Assembly: GCA_023432855.1 (NCBI GenBank)
Contig: JAEZEZ010000119.1
Span: 1 to 56,387, forward strand
Origin: Pseudomonadota bacterium
GTDB lineage: Bacteria; Pseudomonadota; Alphaproteobacteria; Caulobacterales; Caulobacteraceae
Length of the DNA: 56,387 bases
Reading direction: 5' to 3'
The notes beneath the pieces were generated by a model. That model searched no databases and was not told where the DNA came from. It saw only the letters and a program-made list of their open reading frames with translations. This document shows, in pieces, positions 49,301 through 55,444 of this stretch. Position 1 is the first letter of the stretch. The number at the start of each line of letters is the position of its first letter. The position numbers and the translations under genes are program-made.

Positions 49301-49557
49301 ATCAGGGTCCTGCCCTTGCCGTCGATCGTGCGGTAACCGGCCGGCACGCTGACCTTCGCTCGCGGGCCGACCTTCACGATCCGGTCGCCCTCGACCAGCA
49401 CGGTCTGGTCCTCGAGCACGCCGGCGTCGCCCATGGTCAGGACGCGAGCCCCGACGATCGCCACGCCGGCTGGCTTCGCGGGCGGGGACGCCGCCGCCGT
49501 CGGAGGCGCGGCGGTGGCGAACATCAGCAGGAAAGACAGGAACAGGCGCATGATCAT
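46303..49557 (-). CDS. Exported three-enzyme fusion: amidohydrolase, histidine phosphatase and alpha/beta hydrolase
   Basis: A 1084-residue protein with a signal peptide (MIMRLFLSFLLMFATAAPP). Residues ~30-460 form an imidazolonepropionase/prolidase-like amidohydrolase with HIH (93/95), His209, His228 and Asp362 as metal ligands. Residues ~485-620 form a SixA-type histidine phosphatase with MRH (His493), RRARETA and VVGHSNT (His577). Residues ~640-1084 form a TAP/prolyl-aminopeptidase-like alpha/beta hydrolase with MLPGGPGLGG, nucleophile Ser786 in GMSYG, IISGEMDP and GASHLPP. The frame is unbroken. The ATG at 49557 has GGAG at 7 bp. It overlaps the Asp-box gene and is divergent from an AraC gene. 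Peptide processing outside the cytoplasm is a reasonable guess; the phosphatase domain is unexplained. Confidence 0.88.
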   Translation of the reverse strand: MIMRLFLSFLLMFATAAPPTAAASPPAKPAGVAIVGARVLTMGDAGVLEDQTVLVEGDRIVKVGPRAKVSVPAGYRTIDGKGRTLMPGLVDMHIHLAPAPGGPGDPAQRALAVMLAHGVTTARTMAGSPVHIGVRERIEAGEIAGPRLYAAAPAISVANTTSADQARAAVAAAKAAGFDLIKSHHIEDPAVWQALQEEARRAGMPTAGHVANEIGLDRALAAGQQVEHLDGVFMELLPAGSPERQIGFAQIPPPPVIEAAARATDAQIAAVARRVSGARGYMVPTLALFERTTAVDTPLETLMADPDMRYVPGQALEQWAQQRGQIAGMGFTPETAKRFVDLRRRIVRAFHAAGVPVMAGSDTAQSFHIWGPGLIREIQALESAGLSRMEALKAATVTPRDYFRSLPNGGSGLGWKADFGVVETGARADLILLNEDPSRDLAALKTLETVIAAGRVYDRAALDALLEKAAQDANPAGPAVATAPAHKVWVMRHLPPADGADPQLSAEGARMAAALPDFLQAAAIKAVFVTDTRRARETAAPLAAKLGLAPEVYDPANPAALVARVAAVNGEVLVVGHSNTTPDLVARFGGAPIAPLGHADFGSVWRIDAPGDTRRFRLGGVAPASLGACDVPGLSPRTRCGTVTVPEDRARPGGRQLKIRFAVLPSSGPVKDAPLVMLPGGPGLGGVASGPGTDQMFGAMLAGRDLLMIDQRGAGASNPLACAMPEDSGEALGSMAGSEAERVRTCRAELEKVADLRLYDTRQAVLDMDVVRQALGYPKLDMFGMSYGTRVALDYIRLYPDHVGETVIRAAAPVQMMLPFWTPRDAQHAFSRVVAACEAQADCAARHPDLAANLRAAVARLDKGPVKISVVDPRTGKREETDLDRNGFSSTLFFLLYVPEFYVHIPPLIEQAAAGNFSPMVQAMAPAMMGTGEQIAWGMRWSVICSEDVPRIDRRRLEAATRDTFMGPGSVISELDACALWPKGDVPADYFEPLRSDKPVLIISGEMDPVAGKVWGDEVARTLPNSLHVEAPGASHLPPLPGCTGELMARFIAGTPLSELDASCVADAPRPRLQVAGPAAGRGA

Positions 49558-49684
49558 GACGGCACTCCGCAGGAACGGATCATGACTAGCGACGCCAGCG
49601 GCGGGCGGGTTGACGGATATTGCGAAATGTTCAGTTGCCGCCTTCCCAGTCCGCCTGCACCGTGCGCCTGGGGATGCGTACACA

Positions 49685-50536
49685 GTGACCACGGAAATCT
49701 ACGACGAACTGAGCGGCACGCTCGCGACGCCGCTGCGGCCGCCGCCCGCCGAAGGCGACCGCGTCGTCTATTCCGACCTGCGGCATGGCTCGGCCCAGAG
49801 TCAGGGCGGGGGCCTGTCGATCAAGTACGTGGCGCGCGGACGGGTCGACCATCGCGTCGGCCGCAGGATCTTCAGCGTGGAGGCCGGCCAATTCATCTGC
49901 GTGCCCGAGGGCCTTCGCAGCGAGCTGGAGATCCGCCGGGGCGGCGACCAGTCGATGATCGGCATGTGCGTGTTCCTCGACTCCCAGGCCCCTGATCCAC
50001 GCGAGATCTGCGCAATCGAGGAGCCGATCGTGTTTCCCGCCCGCTGCTCGACCCTGGGTGGCCTGTTGGAGCGGGAGATCGTCGGCTTCCGCGGGTCGAG
50101 CCTGCATCGCACCCATCGGGCGGAGCGGCTGTTGAGCCTCGTCCGCGCGGATCTGGAACCGCTGCTCGAAGAAGTATCGGGACACCTCGCCTCCCTCTCG
50201 GCCGCGAAATCGGCCACACGGCATGAGGGCCTGAGGCGCCTCAACATGGCGCGCGGATACCTCCATGACATCGTCGACCGCGCGGTCGAGCTGGGCGAAC
50301 TGGCCCGGTTCGCCGGCATTTCGCGGTTCCAGCTGCTGCGTGACTTTCGCGCCTGCTTCGGCGCCCCGCCGGCGACCTACCATCGTCTGCTGAGGTTGCG
50401 GCTCGCGAAGGCCGAGATCGACCGGGGACGGGCGACATGCGGCCAGGCAGCGGAACGCTTCGGGTTCGCCGACAGCAGCAGCTTCAGTCACGCCTTCCGT
50501 CGGGCTTTCGGGCAGCCTCCCAGCCGGGCGGCCTGA
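49685..50536 (+). CDS. AraC-family transcriptional regulator
   Basis: A regulator of about 283 residues. The N-terminal half is a cupin-like sensing domain (GGGLSIKYVARGRVDHRVG, FSVEAGQFICVPEG). The C-terminal ~100 residues hold the two AraC helix-turn-helix units: VELGELARFAGISRFQLLRDF and TCGQAAERFGFADSSSFSHAFRRAFG, ending QPPSRAA. The GTG at 49685 is chosen; a TTG at 49610 would add 25 residues without family character. It is divergent (127 bp) from the three-enzyme fusion, which it may control. The inducer is unknown. Confidence 0.88.
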   Translation: MTTEIYDELSGTLATPLRPPPAEGDRVVYSDLRHGSAQSQGGGLSIKYVARGRVDHRVGRRIFSVEAGQFICVPEGLRSELEIRRGGDQSMIGMCVFLDSQAPDPREICAIEEPIVFPARCSTLGGLLEREIVGFRGSSLHRTHRAERLLSLVRADLEPLLEEVSGHLASLSAAKSATRHEGLRRLNMARGYLHDIVDRAVELGELARFAGISRFQLLRDFRACFGAPPATYHRLLRLRLAKAEIDRGRATCGQAAERFGFADSSSFSHAFRRAFGQPPSRAA

Positions 50537-50589
50537 ACCATCGTCGCTTTCAGCGCCCGGCGCACCCCGGGGGCTGCTAGAAGGCCCCG

Positions 50590-51237
50590 ATGTCCCTCGA
50601 CCGTGCGGCCTTCATTCGCGAACACACCCGCCTGCAGCGGCCGCCTCACGTGCCGGAGATCGAGCTCTGGCTGGCTGACGAGATCACGCCGATCTGGCGG
50701 CTGACCGAGGACGAACTGGGGGCGATGGGCGTGCCGCCTCCGTTCTGGGCCTTCGCATGGGCCGGCGGCCAGGGCGTGGCGCGCTGGGTTCTCGACCACC
50801 CTGAAGAGGCCCGCGGCCGCGAGGTGCTAGACTTCGCGACCGGGTCGGGCCTGGTCGCCATCGCGGCGATGAAGGCAGGCGCCGCCTCGGTGCTGGCCGC
50901 AGACATCGACGCCTTCTGCGCGACAGCGGTGCACGCCAACGCCGCCGCCAACGGCGTCCGCGTCGATTTCACCGATCGTAACCTGCTGGAGGCGCCGCCG
51001 CCGGACGTGGACCTGATCTGCGCCGGCGACGTCTCCTACGAGAAGCCCATGGCGGAGCGGGTCCACGCCTGGCTGGAGCGGGCCCACCGGGCCGGAACGC
51101 GGGTGCTGATCGGTGACCCGGGCCGCAGCTATTTCGACCGGCGCGGACTGGTTCGCCTCGCCGAGTATCAGGTGCCTACCACGCGGGAGCTGGAAGACAT
51201 GGAGGTCAAGCGCACGGGCGTGTGGACCTTCGCCTGA
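50590..51237 (+). CDS. Class I methyltransferase, ETF-beta lysine methyltransferase-like
   Basis: A 215-residue SAM-dependent methyltransferase. PPFWAFAWAGGQGVARWVL is the typical N-terminal block of the METTL20/ETFBKMT branch of lysine methyltransferases. SAM motif I is VLDFATGSGLVAIAA, followed by VLAADIDAF, and the post-motif II GDVSYEKPM stands where family members have a D/E-x-x-Y-type motif. Bacterial members methylate the beta subunit of electron transfer flavoprotein. The window also holds acyl-CoA dehydrogenases that feed ETF, although far away. Older annotations call this family nicotinamide N-methylase. It starts 53 bp after the AraC gene. Confidence 0.82.
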   Translation: MSLDRAAFIREHTRLQRPPHVPEIELWLADEITPIWRLTEDELGAMGVPPPFWAFAWAGGQGVARWVLDHPEEARGREVLDFATGSGLVAIAAMKAGAASVLAADIDAFCATAVHANAAANGVRVDFTDRNLLEAPPPDVDLICAGDVSYEKPMAERVHAWLERAHRAGTRVLIGDPGRSYFDRRGLVRLAEYQVPTTRELEDMEVKRTGVWTFA

Positions 51238-51301
51238 GCTTTCGAAGACTTGCCTGCGCTTGGCTGGCGGCCTCTACTCGGGGGGACTGGGGAGACTGAC
51301 C

Positions 51302-53068
51302 ATGCGCCGCCGTTCCTTCATCGCCGCCCTGCCCGCCGCCCTCCTCGCGCCCGCCGCAGTTCGCGCGGCGCCGACGGTCTATCCGGGGGTCAGCGCCGGC
51401 GACCGCATCACGGGCGCCCACTTCGCCACGCGCTCGCCGGTATGGGGTGAGAACGGCGCAGCCGCCACTGCCCACCCCTTCGCCACCATGCTGGCGATCG
51501 ACACCCTGCGACGCGGCGGCAGCGCCGTCGACGCGGCGATCGCAGCCAACGCAGCGCTTGGCTTCCTCGAACCGGTCGCCAACGGGATCGGCGGGGACTG
51601 CTTCGTCATGCTGTGGGACCCGGCCCAGAAGACCGTCGTCGGGCTCAACGGGTCCGGCCGCAGCCCGCGGGGGCTGTCGCTCGAAGAGGTGCGCCGCCGT
51701 GCGGTTGACAACCATATTCCCGCCTATGGCGCCGTGGCCGTGAGCGTACCGGGTGCTGTCGACGCCTGGTGGGCCATGCATGAGCGCTACGGCAAGCTGC
51801 CCTGGCGCGAGGTGTTGGCGCCGGCCGCCGTGCTGGCCGAGCGCGGCGCGCCCATGGCCCAGACCATCGCCTGGTATCTGGAACGGAACATGGCGCGCTT
51901 CGCCGAGACCGAGGTCCCCATCGAGGACAAGGTCAATGCGCTGAAGGTCTATGCGCCCGGCGGCCGCACGCCCCGAGAAGGAGAGGTCTTCCGCAACCCC
52001 GACCTGGCGGCCACCTACCGCATGATCGCCGAAGGCGGGCGCGATGCATTCTACGACGGCCCAATCGCCGAACACATCGAGCGCTACTTCCGCCGCATCG
52101 GCGGCTGGATGACCCGCGCGGACCTGGCCGCGCACCGAGCGGAATGGGTCAGGCCGATCGTCACCAGCTACCGCGGCGAGGTCGACGTCTGGGGCCTGCC
52201 GCCCAACAGCCAGGGCCTGTCCACCCTTCAGCTGCTCAACCTGATGGAGCAGTTCGACCTCAAGGGTATGGGCTTCCAGTCAGCCGCGTCGATCCACCAC
52301 CAGGCCGAGGCGAAGCGTCTGGCGTTCGAGGACCGCGCCCGCTGGTTCGCCGATCCGGACTTCGCGCGGACGCCCATCGAGCATCTGAACTCGAAGGAAT
52401 ACGCGCGCGAGCGCGCCAGACTGATCCGGCCCGACCGGCTCATGGACCGGGTAATGCCCGGCGACGCGCCGTTCCAGGGCGACACGACCTACTTCACCAC
52501 CGCAGACGGGGACGGCATGATGGTTTCCATCATCCAGTCCAACTACCGCGGCATGGGCTCCGGCCTCGTCCCGGACGGTCCCGACCGCCGGACCCTGGGG
52601 TTCATGTTCCAGGACCGTGGCGAATTGTTCGCGACCGTCGACGGACATCCGAACGTCTACGCCCCCGGCAAGCGGCCCTTCCAGACCATCATTCCGGGCT
52701 TCGCCTCCAAGGGCGATCAGCCCTGGCTGTCGTTCGGGGTCATGGGCGGAGACATGCAGCCCCAGGGACAGGCCCAGATCATCGCCAACATGATCGACTA
52801 TGGCCTCGGCGTGCAGGAGGCCGGCGATGCGCCACGCTGGCACCACGTGGGGTCTTCGGAACCCACCGGCGAGCCCCAACAGGGGACAGGCGTGCTGCAT
52901 CTGGAAACCGGGGTGCCGGCCGCGACGCGGGCCAGGCTGGCGGCCATGGGCTGGAAGCTGGGCGACAGCGACGGCGGCTTCGGCGGCTACCAGGCGGTGC
53001 TCGCCGGTCCACATGCCTACGGCGCAGCGTCAGAGATGCGGAAGGACGGTCTTGCGCTCGCCTACTGA
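51302..53068 (+). CDS. ggt: Gamma-glutamyltransferase family protein (Ntn hydrolase)
   Basis: A 588-residue protein of the gamma-glutamyltransferase family, made as a precursor that cuts itself before a catalytic Thr. The N-terminus MRRRSFIAALPAALLAPAAVRA is a Tat- or Sec-type signal. GGSAVDAAIAANAALGFLEP and NGIGGDCFVMLWD are the large-subunit marks. The predicted cleavage/catalytic residue is Thr395 in QGDTTYFTTADGDG, where typical GGTs have TTH; this one has TTY. SNYRGMGSGLV and SFGVMGGDMQPQGQAQ belong to the small subunit. Substrate could be glutathione, other gamma-glutamyl compounds or beta-lactam-like amides. The ATG at 51302 starts the signal. Confidence 0.9.
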   Translation: MRRRSFIAALPAALLAPAAVRAAPTVYPGVSAGDRITGAHFATRSPVWGENGAAATAHPFATMLAIDTLRRGGSAVDAAIAANAALGFLEPVANGIGGDCFVMLWDPAQKTVVGLNGSGRSPRGLSLEEVRRRAVDNHIPAYGAVAVSVPGAVDAWWAMHERYGKLPWREVLAPAAVLAERGAPMAQTIAWYLERNMARFAETEVPIEDKVNALKVYAPGGRTPREGEVFRNPDLAATYRMIAEGGRDAFYDGPIAEHIERYFRRIGGWMTRADLAAHRAEWVRPIVTSYRGEVDVWGLPPNSQGLSTLQLLNLMEQFDLKGMGFQSAASIHHQAEAKRLAFEDRARWFADPDFARTPIEHLNSKEYARERARLIRPDRLMDRVMPGDAPFQGDTTYFTTADGDGMMVSIIQSNYRGMGSGLVPDGPDRRTLGFMFQDRGELFATVDGHPNVYAPGKRPFQTIIPGFASKGDQPWLSFGVMGGDMQPQGQAQIIANMIDYGLGVQEAGDAPRWHHVGSSEPTGEPQQGTGVLHLETGVPAATRARLAAMGWKLGDSDGGFGGYQAVLAGPHAYGAASEMRKDGLALAY

Positions 53069-53080
53069 TCCGGCCGCGTC

Positions 53081-53425
53081 ATGACCCGGGACGAGATCCG
53101 GGCGATGGTGCTCGCCCTGCCCGGAACCGAGGAGGGTCTGTCCTACGGGCTTCCGTCCTTCAAGGCCGGCGGGAAGTTCCTGACCCGCATCCGCGACGAG
53201 GACGACAGCCTGGTGGTGCACGTAGCTTCGGTCGATGAGCGCGACATGCTGATCGAGGCGGAGCCCGCCACATTCCACGTGACCGATCACTATCGTGGGT
53301 ATCCGATCGTCCTGGCGCGGATCGCCACGGTCGACGCCCGCTGGCTTGAAGCCATGCTGATGCGCCGCTGGCGGCGAAACACCCCCAAACGTTTGCAGAA
53401 GTCGCTTGCGCCCCGACGGAGCTAG
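53081..53425 (+). CDS. MmcQ/YjbR family protein
   Basis: A 114-residue protein of the MmcQ/YjbR (DUF419) family, which has a CyaY-like fold and may bind DNA; its role is unknown. MTRDEIRAMVLALPGTEEGLSYG is the usual opening, with PSFKAGGKFLTRI and a C-terminal RRWRRNTPKRL basic helix. It follows the gamma-glutamyltransferase gene by 12 bp and is probably co-transcribed. It converges with the secreted cysteine-rich protein gene (10 bp). Confidence 0.85.
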   Translation: MTRDEIRAMVLALPGTEEGLSYGLPSFKAGGKFLTRIRDEDDSLVVHVASVDERDMLIEAEPATFHVTDHYRGYPIVLARIATVDARWLEAMLMRRWRRNTPKRLQKSLAPRRS

Positions 53426-53435
53426 GCGTCAGGCT

Positions 53436-53774
53436 TCAACCTTCCGGCTGCGGTTCCTGCGGCTCGGTCTCCTCCTGGGGCTGCTCCCTGGGATTGCGGG
53501 GCCGGGGATCGTCGATCTCGCTGCGGGGCGGCGTGGGACCGGATTTGGCGCAGACACAGACGAACTCGCGGACGCCGGGCTGCTGGGTCTTGCAACGGCC
53601 CTTGGCCCCGCCCGCCGCGGTGCAGGCCTTGCCGGGGTTGGCGCACGAACCGTCCGTACTGTCGACCTTGCAGGCCTGCGCATTGGCGCCCGGCGATACG
53701 CTCAGGGCCGCCACCGCCAGGGCGGTAGCCGCGATCATGCCTGCGGTCGGAAGCAGGGAAAGCATGGGCTTCAT
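53436..53774 (-). CDS. Secreted cysteine-rich protein, unknown function
   Basis: A 112-residue protein with a signal peptide (MKPMLSLLPTAGMIAATALA, cleavage expected after ANA). The mature part begins QACKVDSTDGSCANPGKAC and continues to VCVCA: six cysteines within about 45 residues, suggesting three disulfides. The tail is Pro/Glu/Gln-rich (PREQPQEETEPQEPQPEG). The ATG at 53774 has a good GGGAGG upstream. No family was recognised. It lies 74 bp after the GNAT gene on the same strand. Confidence 0.72.
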   Translation of the reverse strand: MKPMLSLLPTAGMIAATALAVAALSVSPGANAQACKVDSTDGSCANPGKACTAAGGAKGRCKTQQPGVREFVCVCAKSGPTPPRSEIDDPRPRNPREQPQEETEPQEPQPEG

Positions 53775-53848
53775 CTTGGCCTCCCAGCGCACCGAGACGC
53801 GACCAGGGCGCCTCATCGGGCACGCGCGGAAAGCATAACACCGTTATC

Positions 53849-54670
53849 TCAAGGGGGCGAGCGCCGCATCTCGACCTGCCTGAGACCGACTGCAAGACCC
53901 GCCGATCGAAGGGCTTCTGCGAGGGCCGTATCCGTAGGCTCGTCGACCAGACGGGCGGGCGCAGCCGGCCATCGGCGCCCGATGGCCGTGAGCAGCAAAG
54001 CACCGACCGTGGAATCGCGGGCCGCGGCGTCAAGGAACGTCAGCCGACCGCCATGTTCCAGCACGAGCGCATAGGCGCAAATGCGCCCCTCGCGCCGAAT
54101 CCCCAGCGGAACGGCGCCTTCAGCAATGCAGTCGGCGACGGTCGGCCAGTCGCGTCGCCAGCTCGGCCGGGCGGTGTTCAGTTCGGCATGGGCCTTGCCC
54201 AGCTCGTCGAGTGTCAGCGTCTCACCCTCGCCACCGGCCTCACCGACGGGAGGCGTCCCCTCGAAGAGCAGCAGCTCACGCGTCTCGTCGAAGCCGCAGC
54301 GCCTGTAGACCTCGCGCGCGGGGTTCGCCTCTATGACTTCCAGCCAGGTTTCCGCCAGCCCCTCGTCGTCAATGCGCCCGAGATGCGCCTGGAGCAGGCG
54401 GGTCGCCAGACCCCGGCGCCGGAAGGCGGGCGCAACGCCGAAGCCGCCGATCCAGGCCTTGGCGTCGCGGAATCCAGCCAGCGACAGGCCGAAGGGCTCG
54501 CCCTCGATCGATCCGACGAGCGAACGGGACAGGTCGATCTGCGACCGGCGGACGTGCCGCGCGACCATGGCCTCGTCGAAACGGAGTGGCACGAAGTACC
54601 CCTCGTAGGCCGCGTTCCACAGGGCGGTCAGGGACGAGGAGGAAAGCTCTGCGGCGCGCGTCAGGATCAT
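53849..54670 (-). CDS. GNAT-family N-acetyltransferase
   Basis: A 273-residue protein with one clear GNAT domain in its first 150 residues: GGFGVAPAFRRRGLATRLLQAH is the acetyl-CoA loop and ANPAREVYRRCGFDETREL the C-terminal block. The remaining ~120 residues (LRREGRICAYALVL, VGALLLTAIGRRWP) look like a second, diverged GNAT-like half without a good acetyl-CoA loop. The ATG at 54670 is the family-like start (MILTRAAEL). It follows the AlkB-type gene by 32 bp. Substrate unknown. Confidence 0.85.
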   Translation of the reverse strand: MILTRAAELSSSSLTALWNAAYEGYFVPLRFDEAMVARHVRRSQIDLSRSLVGSIEGEPFGLSLAGFRDAKAWIGGFGVAPAFRRRGLATRLLQAHLGRIDDEGLAETWLEVIEANPAREVYRRCGFDETRELLLFEGTPPVGEAGGEGETLTLDELGKAHAELNTARPSWRRDWPTVADCIAEGAVPLGIRREGRICAYALVLEHGGRLTFLDAAARDSTVGALLLTAIGRRWPAAPARLVDEPTDTALAEALRSAGLAVGLRQVEMRRSPP

Positions 54671-54702
54671 GCCGCCGCCATAGCCGGTTTCCGTCTCCGG
54701 CG

Positions 54703-55302
54703 TCAGTCCCGCCCGGCGGCCCCGGCCTGGGACCTGAGGGTGCGGAAGGTGATCGAGAACCGCAGCGCATCGACCGGCGGGATGCTGTGCTCCCACTCCG
54801 TTCGTGCGGGTCCCCGCAGCAGATAGGCCGACCGCGGCCGCGCCACGAAGGCGGCGCGCTCCCATCCGGCGCCCTGCCTGCGCCTGAACCGAAGCGTGCA
54901 GGGTGAGGCCAGCGACAGGCCCACGACGTCGCCGAATTCCGGCCGGTCGCGGTGCCAGCCGATCGGCGCACCCGGCGCGTACTCGGTCACCAAGGCGTGG
55001 GCGAAGGCTTCCGGGTCGAGACCGGCCAGGAGCGCGGCCGCGCGCCGCGGCGCCTCGAGTTCGGGCGGAATCGCGCCGGCTTCCTCGAGAGCCCGGCGCC
55101 CGAAGTCGTAGCGCCAGCCGAACGAAACGACGCGCCTGTGGCCCGTGTAGCCGCGGAACTCGAACGGACGGAACGGCAGATCCGCGACCCAGGCGAGCAG
55201 GCGCTGCTCTTCGCCCGGAACAATGACTTCCTCCGCGGCGTCGAAGCCCTCGGGCAGGGCGGGTCCGAGGCTGAAAAGGTCGGGCTGTCGGAGATCCGCC
55301 AT
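54703..55302 (-). CDS. AlkB-type 2-oxoglutarate/Fe(II) dioxygenase
   Basis: A 199-residue protein of the AlkB-like 2OG-Fe(II) oxygenase family. The metal motif is visible as APIGWHRDRPEFGD (His and Asp) and the distal His in EWEHSIPPV; the 2-oxoglutarate Arg lies in ALRFSITFRTL. LPFRPFEFRGYTGHRRVVSF opens the domain. It may repair alkylated nucleic acid bases or modify proteins or lipids; this short AlkB subgroup is poorly characterised. The ATG at 55302 is used; a TTG upstream is possible. It is the first gene of a three-gene minus-strand group. Confidence 0.87.
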   Translation of the reverse strand: MADLRQPDLFSLGPALPEGFDAAEEVIVPGEEQRLLAWVADLPFRPFEFRGYTGHRRVVSFGWRYDFGRRALEEAGAIPPELEAPRRAAALLAGLDPEAFAHALVTEYAPGAPIGWHRDRPEFGDVVGLSLASPCTLRFRRRQGAGWERAAFVARPRSAYLLRGPARTEWEHSIPPVDALRFSITFRTLRSQAGAAGRD

Positions 55303-55444
55303 GGCCACATAACGCAAAGGGCGTCACCCGGTCTTCCAATCACCGGGCTGCTCGTCATAGAACCGACGAACTCTCGGAGCACGACCGATGGCGCGTGGTC
55401 CGAGCACGCACGCACCAACACTCCAGGCGCGACGGGAGCCTTGC

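Noticed and set aside
46303..49557. Frameshift or assembly fusion joining three genes
   Set aside because: The frame is continuous with no internal stop, domain linkers are Ala/Pro-rich as in natural fusions, and a single signal peptide lies at the front. It remains to be verified but is not evident from the sequence.
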